A stretch of 64,000 nucleotides of DNA, from assembly GCA_025353725.1 (NCBI GenBank), contig JANXOF010000061.1:159915-223914 (forward strand). Direction: 5' to 3'. The position numbers and the translations under genes are program-made. The DNA comes from Polyangiaceae bacterium (lineage in GTDB: Bacteria > Myxococcota_A > Polyangia > Polyangiales > Polyangiaceae). Shown here one piece after another: positions 1 to 10,083 of the stretch (its first letter is position 1; the number at the start of each line of letters is the position of its first letter). Under the pieces are notes generated by a model, which worked only from the letters and a program-made list of their open reading frames with translations, made no database searches and was not told where the DNA came from.

Positions 1-311
1 ACGCGTACCTTCGGCCCGAGTAAGTCCGCGCGAAGATGCGACGAGTGCCTACTCGTTCTCCTTAGAGCGGCGCGGGCCACCCTTCTCTCGGGCTGCGTAT
101 GCGTCGTGTCGCCCGGTGCGCTTGGACTTAGGTTTGGTATTCTTGCAACGCGTTTGAATGCCGACGCGCGTACTCTGTCGCCCAATGGGCGAGACGGTCG
201 CCCGGTCGGACATTCGATGCGTACCCGTTCCATCTGTGAACGTTGACAGAACGCGCGACGAACAATAAGGCAAAACCCTAGCTCGTGATGGCCAGGGCCT
301 TTGACGGAAAT
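1..311. other. No supportable gene at the left edge
   Basis: I see no convincing coding sequence here. A 74-codon minus-strand reading frame (49-273) is Arg/Lys-rich, shows no recognisable motif and has no visible ribosome-binding site, so I do not call it. The stretch lies downstream of the metalloprotease gene, whose transcript runs leftward into it. Confidence 0.5.
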
Positions 312-343
312 GCGCTTTCGAGCTTCGAAAAGTGCGAAAGCGC
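312..343 (-). terminator. Hairpin just after the metalloprotease stop codon
   Basis: A perfect 9-bp inverted repeat (GCGCTTTCG at 312-320 and CGAAAGCGC at 335-343, 14-nt loop) lies 14 bp past the stop of the leftward metalloprotease gene. There is no clear U-run after it in the leftward direction, so this could be an mRNA 3'-end structure or a weak terminator rather than a classical intrinsic terminator. Confidence 0.4.
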
Positions 344-356
344 GTTCAAGGATGAC

Positions 357-3300
357 TCAGTCGCCGCCGCTACCACCGCCTAGCGGGCCGCCGCCGAAGA
401 GGTTGCCCGCTTGGCGCATGCCGTCGAGCAGGCCGATGTAACGACGCAGTGCCTTTTCCGCGGCGGGACCACCGTTCGCGTTTGCGACCGGTGCGCCGTT
501 CGCAAGTACGAGCGAAGGCTCGCCGTACGCGTTTCTCTTCGGAGCACCGTCGAGGCCAGAACCCGGAGACGGCTCTCGTTCGATGGCATACGCATCGCCG
601 AGCAGCTCATTCGCCTTTTGAAGCATGCGAGACGCAATGCCTGTTTCGACGGCGCGGCCGCCGATGCTCTCCGTGCCAAAGCGCGTGGCTACGTAGCGGT
701 ATCCGGAGACCGGATCGGTAAAGGCGAGTTTGCGTGCGTCGGGGATAGCAGGTCCTGGATCACCCTCGAGGCGTACACGCAACTTGGTTGCGAGCGTCAT
801 GTCGGTACTGAACCGCGAAAACAGCAGCGCGTAGATACCGCCGCCGATTTCATTGGCGTACCCGACGTTCGGGAACAGAACGCGGGCCCCGACGGGGCGA
901 ACGAGCTTCGATGCGTCTCGGTTGAGAAGGCTGAAACCGACCAATGGATTGTCGTCCGCGACAGCCGACGGAGCAACGGTCTCCCAATCCTCAGAGAGGA
1001 TGCCCCCGAGCAAACGGTCGAGCGCGTGCGGCGTGTCCGTGCGGAAGCTAATGTACGGCTCTCGTCCGTCGAGCGCATTGTCGCGAGAAACGGTCGAGAG
1101 CGTCGGTCGCGCGTCCACGAGCTCTCGGAGGGCTAGCACCTTCTCCTCGTCAAACCCCGAATACTTAGGGAATTTCTGGTAGTCCCAGCTTCCGCCTAAG
1201 CCATTGTCGAACTCGAGTTGCACGAACCGACCGTCGATGATCCCGATAGAGCTCGTGACCCCCGTCGGCGCCGCAGTCACATCGAAAATCGGAAGAGCGC
1301 CCGTGCGTTTCGGCGTGCGACTGGTCGTCTCCGCCCCAAGTCCGTATTCCCCTGGCTCGGGCGTGAGGATCACGCGCTGCAGGAAGTTGAACATCTCCGC
1401 CGCGGCCATCACGGCGGTGCGCGCCTGGTCGTCGTCATCAAGTTGCGCGGGCGTCGCGCGCGCGATGTCGACCGTCGAGTTCCAGTGGTACCCGCGGATC
1501 CGCGCAAACGTGCTGTTCGCGACCGAGCTCGGCAGGGACCACCACGCAAATTCTTTGTTCTGGCGGCGAAAGTACTGCCACGGGTAGGTGAGGTCGAAGC
1601 GTTTGGCGACATTGACGGTGATTTCGTAGAGGTCAGCGCCGCTATCGAACAGCTTTGCGTGAAGGTAGCCACCGCTGCTGTAGTCCTCGCCGTAGCGGTA
1701 CTGCCAGCGCACGAGCGGCTTTCCCCCCTCGTCTTTGCCTTGCCAGCGAATCCCGTTCACCCCTGTCGGTGAGCCGCTGATTTCGATTTTGTCCGTCGGC
1801 ATATCTTCGTAGGCAAGGTGATTTTTCGGAGAAGGCCCGCACACCTTGCCGTGGACGATTCGCCACTTTGCGCGGTCCTTCTCGTCTTGAGTCGCTGGGC
1901 GACAGTCGCGCACGGGGTCGAAGACTTTCGCTTCGCTTGCAGCCCGCGTGTAGTGCATACCAAAGCCCTTTCCTGGGGAAAAGACGAGGTCGTCAGGTAT
2001 TCCCTGGGAAAGCGTGAGGACCGCGAAGCGAGACTGATCGCTGCGCGGAACTTGTCGCTCATCGAACGTTTCGAGCGAACGCCCGTAGAGCGTCTTCATG
2101 AAGTGAAGGTCGTAGGTCCCTGCGCCGACCGTCTCGCCAAACCGCTCGATTTGGTATTCCATCGTCGACGTGTTGGCAAAGTACTCGATGCCCGGTCGCG
2201 CTTCGCCGGCCAGCCCTTGCTCGTCATCCGTCGCGGGATCGAGGTAGCGGGGACCCATGCATGTATCCGTGCCGCCCGTGCGAGGCGCCGTGCATATCTC
2301 CTTCGCTTTGCCCTCGTTCGTGCGTAGTTGCCAATACTGCGGTGAATAGTTCATGGCGTCCCACGAACTCGCGAAGTTGTGGCGCATACCGAGCGAATGG
2401 CCGATCTCGTGGAACGCAATGCCTTTGACCGATTCGCGGAGCAAATCGGCATAAATTTTCGCGCCGCGCTCCTTGGCGTCGAGCGTGCCGTAAAGCTGTT
2501 TGAAGTACGGCGCGAGCGAGGGTTGGTAGAGGCTGCCGGCCGCAGCCGCCGACGTCGGATCTTGAAAGCAAACGCCCTTGTTGCCGAGGTAGGCGTTATA
2601 GCGGTCTGCGAGCTCTTGAACGCGCGCCGGATCTTCGCTCGCGAATGCGCGAATCGAGTTGAATACGTCGCTCGACGTGTCTTTTGATTCGGCGACGACG
2701 CGGCGTAGTCCTCGATTCGCGATGTTTGCACGAAGCGGACTTGCATCGAGGCGCTTGAGAAGGGCTTTGACCTGGTCGTCAGCCGCGGTCATGTTTCCGC
2801 CGCTTGGCGCGCTCAGTTGCTTGAGTTTAGCCGCGCGAAGTTGGCGCGCGTCTCGAGTCAACTGCGCCGTGGCTGCCGTACCCTCGCCCGTGGCGGCCTG
2901 AACGTTGGCTTGATTCGCTTTTGCGTCTTGAACGAGTGCCGCGATCGCGTCCGGCGTTTTTGCGGTTTCGACAACGGCGCCGACTTTGCCGTTTTTTACG
3001 AGATCCGCGTAACGCGAGGCGGGAACGCCTTTGATGAGTTCATCGAGGGTGAGGTCGCCGAGCGCGATTTGCAGGACGTCACGCTGCTGAGCCGCCGCAG
3101 CTGTCGCGGAGCGCATCATGGTCGTCGCGGACACGCCAAGCATCTCACCGGTGAGCGGGTCTGCGCCGATCGTGGCCACGCCGCCGTAGGGCGCGCGGGA
3201 GGCGAAAGGCCAGTAGATAGCGTAGTTTTTTCGCACGTCGCCGAGGCGAATCGCATCCCCCGGCTTGCCACAAATCGGTGGGTCGTAAGCCCGCACGGGG

Positions 3301-4814
3301 GCGTGGCACGTGGTGATGACCGGCTTGCCCTTGTCGACTTCGAGTTCCTTGGTTTTATCGATGCCCCAGCCTCCGAACGCGACCATTTCTTTGGACGCGG
3401 CGCCGGTGCCCTCGAAATAAAGATCGTGGCAGTCGGTTCGGTTGCCATCGCGCGTGCGCCGGCATTCGACTTCGCGGCGCGTAGCCACGGCGACCTTCAT
3501 CAGCTGGTTCCACGTGACGGTCGACTCTTCGAGTGCGCCCGCTCGCGTTATCGTCTTACCGTCCGCGTCGACGTCGTCTGTGAGCTCCGCTGGCGCTTCC
3601 GTGTTGAGCCAGTAGCCCACGGTCATAATCTCGCGGTCGCGAATAGGAAGCGTGCACTTGCCGACGTAGACGTCACATTGCGATCCCGTATTGCCTGCGT
3701 AACCCGTAGTCTCGTTGGCACACGCGTCGGCCGTACCATCCTTGTCGTCGTCGTCGTTCGACTTGCATGCGAACGCTTGGTGACTTTTTTCCCAGATGTT
3801 GTGCATCGAGTAAAAAGTTTTCGTGTTTTGATCCGTATACCCGTACTGGGGGTCCCACGAAGTCGTCGGCGGCGCACCGTACTCGCGGTTGAACGTGTTG
3901 CCCGCATTCCCCCAGTTGCCAATGATATCGCGCGGGGCGACGGATTCCTGGAACGGCTCGAAGTCCTCCTGGCCCGTCAGCTTGACGAACGAATGCCGAA
4001 CCTTCACCTCCGTCGGCGTGCAGTCAAAGGTCGTTCCGCCGTTAAAAAAACCAAGCAACACGCATTCGGAAACTCCGAACTGCGGCAAGACTTCCGATTT
4101 TAGTTGGTATTTGTTGGTGATATCAAAATAGCTCTCTTCGAAGTGCGGGCGGTCCTCCTCCGTCTCGTTCTCGTTGGTCGCGGAGTACTGGACGGCAGTG
4201 GCGCTGCTGCCGACGCCGAATACCCAGGAGGTTTCGCCCGACGTGCTCTCCGCCTGATTTTGCGACCAGTCGATACGCATGTACTTGCGCTGCTGCCACG
4301 GGCGGTCGTTGTCGTTTTCGACAACGACATTGTTTTCTTCGCCGGTTTGCGAGTTGTAATCTCGGCGAATATCGAAGTGTTTTGCAATCTTGTACGCCGC
4401 GATAATCGTTCCCGTCGCCTTCGACGGAAACTCGAACTTTCCGGGCGATACCTCTTTCTTCGGGAGTCCTCGGCCATCGGCGCCGGGCGATTCCTGATAA
4501 GATCGACGCGCAAAAAGCCAGTTCTCAGTGACCTCCCAGCGTACGCGGTCCACCGCTGACGAGCCACCGATCGTCCCGGCGAAACTGTTCGTGTTGACGG
4601 CGCTATCGATGTTGTAGCTCTTGGTACGAAACTCGGGATCGTCGCGAAAGTCTTCGAACGACTCGCCGAGAAAGAACGTCTTGTCGACGATGCCAGGCTG
4701 GGTCCGATTGATGGCGTCCCGCTCAGAGGCGCAGCCAGACACCGTGCCCGAGCCCAGGACAACCCCTGTGACTAAGGCCGTTAAGCCCATTTTGCGCAAC
4801 CACTTCGCCTGCAT
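357..4814 (-). CDS. Large lipoprotein zinc metalloprotease
   Basis: Encodes about 1,485 residues. I chose the ATG at 4814 because an excellent AGGAGGT Shine-Dalgarno lies 4 nt upstream and the protein then starts directly with a lipoprotein signal (GSGTVSGC lipobox); an upstream in-frame ATG at 4898 would bury that signal. The catalytic zinc motif HEIGHSLGMRHNF is near the middle (DNA about 2375-2411), with His-x-x-x-His plus a third His typical of metzincin-like enzymes. The layout resembles the bacterial DUF5117/DUF4953 zinc-dependent metalloprotease family, but the protein is longer and carries an extended Asp/Asn-rich N-terminal region. It is probably anchored to the outer membrane and faces outward. 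Substrate unknown. It stands alone and does not overlap its neighbours. Confidence 0.85.
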   Translation of the reverse strand: MQAKWLRKMGLTALVTGVVLGSGTVSGCASERDAINRTQPGIVDKTFFLGESFEDFRDDPEFRTKSYNIDSAVNTNSFAGTIGGSSAVDRVRWEVTENWLFARRSYQESPGADGRGLPKKEVSPGKFEFPSKATGTIIAAYKIAKHFDIRRDYNSQTGEENNVVVENDNDRPWQQRKYMRIDWSQNQAESTSGETSWVFGVGSSATAVQYSATNENETEEDRPHFEESYFDITNKYQLKSEVLPQFGVSECVLLGFFNGGTTFDCTPTEVKVRHSFVKLTGQEDFEPFQESVAPRDIIGNWGNAGNTFNREYGAPPTTSWDPQYGYTDQNTKTFYSMHNIWEKSHQAFACKSNDDDDKDGTADACANETTGYAGNTGSQCDVYVGKCTLPIRDREIMTVGYWLNTEAPAELTDDVDADGKTITRAGALEESTVTWNQLMKVAVATRREVECRRTRDGNRTDCHDLYFEGTGAASKEMVAFGGWGIDKTKELEVDKGKPVITTCHAPVRAYDPPICGKPGDAIRLGDVRKNYAIYWPFASRAPYGGVATIGADPLTGEMLGVSATTMMRSATAAAAQQRDVLQIALGDLTLDELIKGVPASRYADLVKNGKVGAVVETAKTPDAIAALVQDAKANQANVQAATGEGTAATAQLTRDARQLRAAKLKQLSAPSGGNMTAADDQVKALLKRLDASPLRANIANRGLRRVVAESKDTSSDVFNSIRAFASEDPARVQELADRYNAYLGNKGVCFQDPTSAAAAGSLYQPSLAPYFKQLYGTLDAKERGAKIYADLLRESVKGIAFHEIGHSLGMRHNFASSWDAMNYSPQYWQLRTNEGKAKEICTAPRTGGTDTCMGPRYLDPATDDEQGLAGEARPGIEYFANTSTMEYQIERFGETVGAGTYDLHFMKTLYGRSLETFDERQVPRSDQSRFAVLTLSQGIPDDLVFSPGKGFGMHYTRAASEAKVFDPVRDCRPATQDEKDRAKWRIVHGKVCGPSPKNHLAYEDMPTDKIEISGSPTGVNGIRWQGKDEGGKPLVRWQYRYGEDYSSGGYLHAKLFDSGADLYEITVNVAKRFDLTYPWQYFRRQNKEFAWWSLPSSVANSTFARIRGYHWNSTVDIARATPAQLDDDDQARTAVMAAAEMFNFLQRVILTPEPGEYGLGAETTSRTPKRTGALPIFDVTAAPTGVTSSIGIIDGRFVQLEFDNGLGGSWDYQKFPKYSGFDEEKVLALRELVDARPTLSTVSRDNALDGREPYISFRTDTPHALDRLLGGILSEDWETVAPSAVADDNPLVGFSLLNRDASKLVRPVGARVLFPNVGYANEIGGGIYALLFSRFSTDMTLATKLRVRLEGDPGPAIPDARKLAFTDPVSGYRYVATRFGTESIGGRAVETGIASRMLQKANELLGDAYAIEREPSPGSGLDGAPKRNAYGEPSLVLANGAPVANANGGPAAEKALRRYIGLLDGMRQAGNLFGGGPLGGGSGGD

Positions 4815-4970
4815 CCCGACCTCCTCAAACTCTTGCGTCAACTCGAGCATCGACATGCGGATCCGTACGGATCGCGCCGTCTCCCGCCATTTATGCAAAT
4901 GTTGGGCCTACATGCAAGAGTGCGAAACTAAGGGAAATTTGGCTCTTTCTGGCGAACGACGCCAGCGGTG

Positions 4971-6287
4971 TTAGGTCCGTGACGTTCCCGTGCGGATTGT
5001 CACAGCTCTCGCGTGGGCCTCCAGGCCCTCCAAGCGCGCGAGAGCGCAAATCGCCGTCTCGTCGCGCCGCAGCGCATCCAACGAATACTGAATGACCGAC
5101 GTGCGCGAGATGAAGTCGTGAACGCCGAGCGGGGAACCGAAGCGTACGGCCCCGCCCGTCGGAAGGACGTGAGAAGGCCCCGCGACGTAGTCACCTGCAG
5201 CTTCGGGCGTCGCGGAACCGACGAAAATCGCTCCCGCATGTCGGATATCGCGGACGAAAATCTCGGGCGCTTCGACCTGCAAGCTGAGATGTTCGGCAGC
5301 GATGGTGTTCGCGATCGACGCGAGCGCGGCGCGGTCTGCCACGACGAAGGCGTGACCATGTCGGCGTATCGATTCTCGAGCTATGGCGTGACGAGGCAGC
5401 GACGCGACTTGTCTCCCGAGCTCGACCTGCACAGCTTCGACGAGTTTCAGCGAATCGGAGGCGAGGAGGGCATAGGCGTCCTCGTCATGCTCGGCCTGGG
5501 AAAGCAGATCTGCGGCCACGACGCGCGGGTCCGCTTTCGCGTCAGCAAGGACCAAAATTTCACTCGGACCGGCGATCGAGTCGATGGCCACAGAGCCGTA
5601 AACCAGTCGTTTTGCACACGCGACGTAAGCGTTTCCGGGACCCACGATTTTGTCGACTCGCGGGACGCTTGCGGTTCCGAAAGCGAGCGCCCCGATGGCC
5701 TGAGCGCCACCGGCATCGACGATGGCCGTCACGCCTGCGAGATGCGCCGCCGCGAGGATCATAGCGTCGGAGGCGTCGCCCGCAAGAGGCGTCGCGAGAA
5801 CGATTTCGCTCACGCCGGCGACGCGCGCGGGGATAGCGCTCATCAGGACGCTCGACGGATAGCGAGCCTTCCCACCGGGGGCGTAGACACCGACGCGCTC
5901 GAGCGCGCGGATGCGCATGCCGACGGACATTCCGCCTTCGTCGAGGGTAAAGCCACCCTCGCCGAACATCGACGCTCGCTCTTGTTCGTGGAAGCGCGCG
6001 ATGCGGTCCGCGGCGTGTTCAAGGGCTTTGCGGACGTCGCTCGCAAGTCCCTCGAGAGCCGAGCGGCCGTCGTAGTCGTTCGCCGCCCTTAGAAAAAGCG
6101 TGTCTACTGCACGGTGTTCGAACTGTGCCACGTAGCGAAGGACGGCCGGATCGCCGTTCGCGCGCACGTCCTCGAGGATCGCGCGAACGGACGCCTCGAC
6201 TTTGGCAAAGTCTGCGTCGCCTCGGCCATGGAGTCGCGCGAGTGCGGTGACGAAGGCCTGCGTTCCGTGGGCAAAGACATCGAGCAT
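4971..6287 (-). CDS. hisD: Histidinol dehydrogenase
   Basis: 438 residues, the usual length. It catalyses the last two steps of histidine synthesis, L-histidinol to L-histidine with two NAD+. Family blocks are clear: GVYAPGGKARYPSSVLM, the IVDAGGAQAIGALAFGT loop, KIVGPGNAYVACAKRL, SIAGPSEILVLAD, the zinc-ligand segment SQAEHDEDA and the catalytic EHLSLQ segment. The end keeps GPSHVLPTGG. No other his gene is in the window, so histidine genes are dispersed here. It is divergent from the SMI1/KNR4 gene across a 239-bp gap that must contain both promoters; I could not assign -35/-10 boxes there. Confidence 0.97.
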   Translation of the reverse strand: MLDVFAHGTQAFVTALARLHGRGDADFAKVEASVRAILEDVRANGDPAVLRYVAQFEHRAVDTLFLRAANDYDGRSALEGLASDVRKALEHAADRIARFHEQERASMFGEGGFTLDEGGMSVGMRIRALERVGVYAPGGKARYPSSVLMSAIPARVAGVSEIVLATPLAGDASDAMILAAAHLAGVTAIVDAGGAQAIGALAFGTASVPRVDKIVGPGNAYVACAKRLVYGSVAIDSIAGPSEILVLADAKADPRVVAADLLSQAEHDEDAYALLASDSLKLVEAVQVELGRQVASLPRHAIARESIRRHGHAFVVADRAALASIANTIAAEHLSLQVEAPEIFVRDIRHAGAIFVGSATPEAAGDYVAGPSHVLPTGGAVRFGSPLGVHDFISRTSVIQYSLDALRRDETAICALARLEGLEAHARAVTIRTGTSRT

Positions 6288-6526
6288 GACGGTCCTCTAC
6301 GTAGCGTAGGACGAAGGAATTGTGCGAGCGGTTGTGGGCTTGGGCTGGTGGCTGTCAACCGCGCGAGGCTAAGGCTCAGGTGCAGAGCGCCACGGCTGAG
6401 GAGCGGGCGTGCACGTAGCACCGGCGCCAAGGCTCGAAAACGATCACGTCATGCGGCCAAGCGGTGCTAGGTTCGTGGCTCTCGGTTCCTAAACATCATC
6501 GCTCGTGGTTCGTACGAGGGCTCGCC

Positions 6527-7123
6527 GTGGACAGTGATCTCGCAGAGTCGGTCGAGGGTCTGAAAGAAGTCTTCCAGAAGAGGAAGCTCGAATGCGCCTT
6601 CGGCAAGGCCGATAAAGCGGCCGTTGAGGAACTCCGGAAGCAGTTGCGGATCCCCGCGCGGTATCGGGCGTTTCTCACGGCGGCCGATCCCACCAACGTG
6701 GAGACGGTCACGCCTGTGGAGCGCGTTCGACTGTTTCCGGCGTCGGAGCTGGTGAAGGCGCAAAGCGTCGTTACCGCACCGCCCGATGGCGCTACCCCTT
6801 CTCTGGACTGGAAGGCTGGGTGGGTTATTATCGGCGAAAGTTCGCTCCTTGGAGACCTCTACTTTCTCGATACTTCGAAGCTCGATCCCGAAGGAGACTG
6901 CCCAGTCTACACGGCCGTAAGCGGTCAAACGCGGTGGGTTCCGACTCTTGCGGCGTCGAGTTTCGCTCAGTTCCTGCGAATCTTATCGACCGCGATGGAG
7001 ATTGCTGCGGGCTTCGGCGACGGCATCATGGATGACGAAGACGAAGACAGTTTTCGTGAATCGCTCGGTCCGAAGGTGAAAGTCATCGACTCGCCGGCTC
7101 TTCGCGCCGGTCACTGGACGTAA
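6527..7123 (+). CDS. SMI1/KNR4 (SUKH) family protein
   Basis: About 198 residues from a GTG at 6527, chosen because a GAGGG ribosome-binding site sits 6 nt upstream; a start at 6464 would add an unconserved basic leader. The fold signature is the helix EELRKQLRIPARYRAFLTAA followed by an acidic strand-rich region (VERVRLFPASEL, WVIIGESSLLGDLYFLD). SUKH proteins are often immunity proteins against contact-dependent or polymorphic toxins, but many are stand-alone regulators. No toxin gene is adjacent, so the role is open. Confidence 0.6.
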   Translation: MDSDLAESVEGLKEVFQKRKLECAFGKADKAAVEELRKQLRIPARYRAFLTAADPTNVETVTPVERVRLFPASELVKAQSVVTAPPDGATPSLDWKAGWVIIGESSLLGDLYFLDTSKLDPEGDCPVYTAVSGQTRWVPTLAASSFAQFLRILSTAMEIAAGFGDGIMDDEDEDSFRESLGPKVKVIDSPALRAGHWT

Positions 7124-7196
7124 GGCCGCTAGGCCTTCGTTGGCTTCAAAAGCCAATCTCTAGACACGCCTTGCGGCCGGCGTGTAAACCCTCCCT

Positions 7197-8012
7197 ATGG
7201 TGGAGATTGCCTACGCAACGAGTCACTTTAAGGCCTCCGAAATCGCTCACGCCTACGGCGATACCGTTCACCTGCTTGACGATCCGCTTGCGTGGACTCA
7301 GCTCGCGCGACTCTGCGCGCGTGAGACCGTGCAGCCTGAGGTCGGAAATCTCGTTCGTTTTCTCTACGAAAAACTCGCGCAGGTTGTCCTCGCCGCCGAA
7401 TTTCCGCGGACGCGCGTAGCGGTTCCGACGCGCATGGTCATCAAGTCGCCTGAAGCCGTTTATAGGGGCCAGGCGCTCGAGCCGCATACAAAGTGCGTGA
7501 CGGTTGGGATTGCCCGCGCGGGAACGATGCCGTCGCAGATCGTATACGACCTTCTCAATCTGGTGATCGACCCCTCAGGGGTGCGCCAAGACCATCTCTT
7601 CATGTCGCGCGCGACGGACGCAGACGGCAAAGTGATAGGCGCGACCTGGCACGACGCCAAAATCGGTCGCGACGTTGAGGACCGAATCTTGCTCGTGCCC
7701 GACCCGATGGGGGCGACGGGATCGTCAATCAACAGTGCGCTTACGCACTACAAGACGCGGTTAGAGGGGACGCCTCGTAAGTGCATTACGATGCATCTCA
7801 TTGTTACCCCGGAGTACATCCGCAATGTGCTTCGAGAACACCCGGATACTGTCATCTACGCCCTAAGGCTCGACCGCGGGCTCTCGAAGGCACATGTACT
7901 CTCCACAATTCCAGGCACGCACTGGGATGAGGAGCGCGGGCTTGACGAGCACCACTACATCGTTCCCGGCGCGGGCGGTGTGGGCGAGATTTTGAACAAT
8001 GCCTGGGTCTGA
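7197..8012 (+). CDS. Uracil phosphoribosyltransferase-like protein
   Basis: 271 residues, longer than the roughly 210 of standard Upp because of an N-terminal extension. A PRPP-binding loop LLVPDPMGATGSS (about residues 165-177) and a C-terminal DEHHYIVPGAGGVGE segment match the UPRTase DPM-ATG-S and HGYIVPGLGDAGD motifs, the latter being the uracil-recognition region. The likely reaction is uracil + PRPP to UMP + PPi in the cytoplasm. The divergent N-terminus leaves open a related base substrate. Its stop lies one base from the stop of the convergent phosphatase gene. Confidence 0.75.
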   Translation: MVEIAYATSHFKASEIAHAYGDTVHLLDDPLAWTQLARLCARETVQPEVGNLVRFLYEKLAQVVLAAEFPRTRVAVPTRMVIKSPEAVYRGQALEPHTKCVTVGIARAGTMPSQIVYDLLNLVIDPSGVRQDHLFMSRATDADGKVIGATWHDAKIGRDVEDRILLVPDPMGATGSSINSALTHYKTRLEGTPRKCITMHLIVTPEYIRNVLREHPDTVIYALRLDRGLSKAHVLSTIPGTHWDEERGLDEHHYIVPGAGGVGEILNNAWV

Positions 8013-8013
8013 C

Positions 8014-9027
8014 TTAGTGCTTTTTCTTGCGGCGTGAGTTGTGTTGGCTGACGAGCGAGAGGTAGTCCGGCAGGGGTGAGTCACTGACCGGGGCGTAGCG
8101 TTCCGATGCCATTTTTGCGTACTTCGGGAGGCGTTCGAGCATCTTGTGCAGCTCGACACCCGCGGTTGTAGGCCCGTCTTTTTCCCAGAGCGTAAGCGCT
8201 TTTCCAAGTTCGTGGAGCTTCGTGCCGCGCAGGTGCCCTCGCTTGCCGAGATCGTGATAACTGCGTGCAAGCGCGTCTGCGTCGAAACGGTGCTGGGTGA
8301 CAAGCTCGGCGGCGACACGAAGGACGCCTTGCGCGGGTAGTCTACCATCCTCGAAGACGACAAATGCAGACTGCAAATAATTGTAGAAGGGCACTACGCG
8401 GGGGCCGTACACGTTGAAGTCGCTCGGTGGCGTTTGTCGCTCGAGATGGATTAAAATCCGCTCGACGACCGGCGCGCCCGTAACACGCTTTACGCAGCTA
8501 TCGATGTCTTCGAGGACGTCTCCATAGACGCGGCCTCGCGTTCCGACGGCGTTGACGAGTTCTTCGCTCGCTCGACCGGCCATGACGTCAGCGTAGAGAG
8601 AATAGACGAACGCGTCGGCTTCGGCGTCGTCACCGAAAAGGGTCTCGCGTTCGTTCGTGTCGGCGAGCGCACGTGCGTGAAGTAACGCCGGAAGCTTGTA
8701 TCCAAGCTGGTCTTTTACGGCGCGGAAGCGAAGGCGGAGAAGGTTCCTCAGGTTTGGCTTGAGGGTAAACGAATCCCATACAATCCCGTCGAGTCGGAGT
8801 TTGTCTTCAAGACGTCGCCGCATCTGCTCCGGCGATCCAGAAAGGATGTGAATCGAAACTCCGGCTCGAGCCATCTCTCGGAGCAACGTCGCGGCGCCTG
8901 GATTCGTCCGCTTCTCGTCCGCTCGCTCGAACGCCGTGCGAAGGAGGTCCGAAAACGTATCGAACTCGGTTCGAAGATACGTCTTGTCGAGATCCCAAAC
9001 CGAGATGTGGCGAGAGGCTGCCGCCAT
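8014..9027 (-). CDS. App1-like HAD-type phosphatase
   Basis: 337 residues. The N-terminus has the HAD nucleophile motif WDLDKTYL (Asp12 and Asp14), then SIHILSGSPEQM and a LFGDDAEADAFVY motif. This arrangement (DxDxT, S-GSP, GDD-E-D) resembles the phosphatidate phosphatase App1 catalytic domain (DUF2183). The C-terminal third is basic and ends in RRKKKH, which could contact phospholipid head groups. Likely a lipid- or phosphoester-phosphatase, cytoplasmic or membrane-peripheral. The exact substrate is unknown. Convergent with the UPRTase-like gene. Confidence 0.65.
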   Translation of the reverse strand: MAAASRHISVWDLDKTYLRTEFDTFSDLLRTAFERADEKRTNPGAATLLREMARAGVSIHILSGSPEQMRRRLEDKLRLDGIVWDSFTLKPNLRNLLRLRFRAVKDQLGYKLPALLHARALADTNERETLFGDDAEADAFVYSLYADVMAGRASEELVNAVGTRGRVYGDVLEDIDSCVKRVTGAPVVERILIHLERQTPPSDFNVYGPRVVPFYNYLQSAFVVFEDGRLPAQGVLRVAAELVTQHRFDADALARSYHDLGKRGHLRGTKLHELGKALTLWEKDGPTTAGVELHKMLERLPKYAKMASERYAPVSDSPLPDYLSLVSQHNSRRKKKH

Positions 9028-9045
9028 AGTTCGGCCGAGTCTACT

Positions 9046-10083
9046 TCAATTCCCCGTGGCGGGCCCACACGAGGCATCGGCACCGTGCGGCGCCTGGCGG
9101 CACATGGCAAACCCGACGTCCGTGCACACCACCGTCGTCACGCGGCCGGCTGCACAGAACACGAGTGATTTGCCGCTGGCGTCGCAGGTGGGCCGCATGT
9201 TGCGGTCGCATTCGACGCTCTCTGGGACGGAACACCCAGCGCGCGGGCCTGCGCCGGTACAGCGAAGCCCGAAGTCGGCGCAATCGCTCACAAGCCATGG
9301 GGCCGCCGTCCCGGGCTCGGCACACTCCATGAGGCGATTGCCTTCGCAGTGGCGCGTACCCTCGGCTTGACACGCGCGCATGCTCGGCAGCTCGCATGAT
9401 GCCGTGGCTTCACCACGTCCCACGTTTCGGTCCTGGCATCGGGTGCCCGATCGGCACTGGACTCGATCGACCTCTCCATCGCGGCAAAACACGACGGCGC
9501 TCTCGCCATCGCACTGCGACTCGGGGGCGCCAGGAGGACACTTCGCGGAAGCCATGCACGCTTGCATCGCGAGGCCCCCAGGCGCTTTAATCTCGCGGCA
9601 CGTTGCGCCGAGGCTCGCGCAGTCTTTTACGGTGCGGCCTTGTTTTCCCTCGTCGACGCAAGTGATCAGGCGATCGCCGTCACAACCTGAAAACACGCCC
9701 GGTCGCCGCGCGCAGAACGCGTCGGCGTTGGCATCACCGGTGCTTTGCATGCATTCGGCAACCTGTGAGCAGGACGTAGCCTGCGTGAAGCACGCCTGAA
9801 GCGGCTGAGGCGAGGAGGGGTCGGAATGCGCTATCCACCACTCGACGCAGGCGCTCGGACGACGGAGTCGCGGAGCTTCGGAGGAATCCATGCAAGATGC
9901 AATTTTAGCGCATGTCTCCGACAGGCGCTGGAGTGACGAAGGAGCTTTCGATGGAACGGGCGCCGGTGGAAGCGTCGCGGGGCGAGCGATAGCGCCGCAC
10001 GCGGCGAGCGACGCGACGAGAGCCGAGGTGACAACCTTTCGGGATCGCGCGAAGGCGCGCACGAGCGCAAAGTCCGCGCTCAT
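9046..10083 (-). CDS. Cys-rich lipoprotein coupled to the kinase gene
   Basis: 345 residues. A signal peptide ends in a SLAAC lipobox, then a Pro-rich linker and a body with more than 25 cysteines in repeated modules of the type C-x3-G-x4-C (for example CDGESAVVFC and CEGNRLMEC). Such modules usually form small disulfide-stabilised knots, so the protein is probably exported and surface-attached. Its start codon overlaps the kinase stop by 4 bp (ATGA on the minus strand), so the two are translationally coupled; it may be a sensor or target for that kinase, which is inference. No enzyme motif is visible. Confidence 0.75.
   Translation of the reverse strand: MSADFALVRAFARSRKVVTSALVASLAACGAIARPATLPPAPVPSKAPSSLQRLSETCAKIASCMDSSEAPRLRRPSACVEWWIAHSDPSSPQPLQACFTQATSCSQVAECMQSTGDANADAFCARRPGVFSGCDGDRLITCVDEGKQGRTVKDCASLGATCREIKAPGGLAMQACMASAKCPPGAPESQCDGESAVVFCRDGEVDRVQCRSGTRCQDRNVGRGEATASCELPSMRACQAEGTRHCEGNRLMECAEPGTAAPWLVSDCADFGLRCTGAGPRAGCSVPESVECDRNMRPTCDASGKSLVFCAAGRVTTVVCTDVGFAMCRQAPHGADASCGPATGN

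Noticed and set aside
49..273. 74-codon minus-strand reading frame at the left edge
   Set aside because: Very basic, no motif, no ribosome-binding site; not distinguishable from chance in GC-rich DNA.
2817..4103. Long open plus-strand frame opposite the metalloprotease gene
   Set aside because: It mirrors the codon bias of the real gene on the other strand and has no protein family features.
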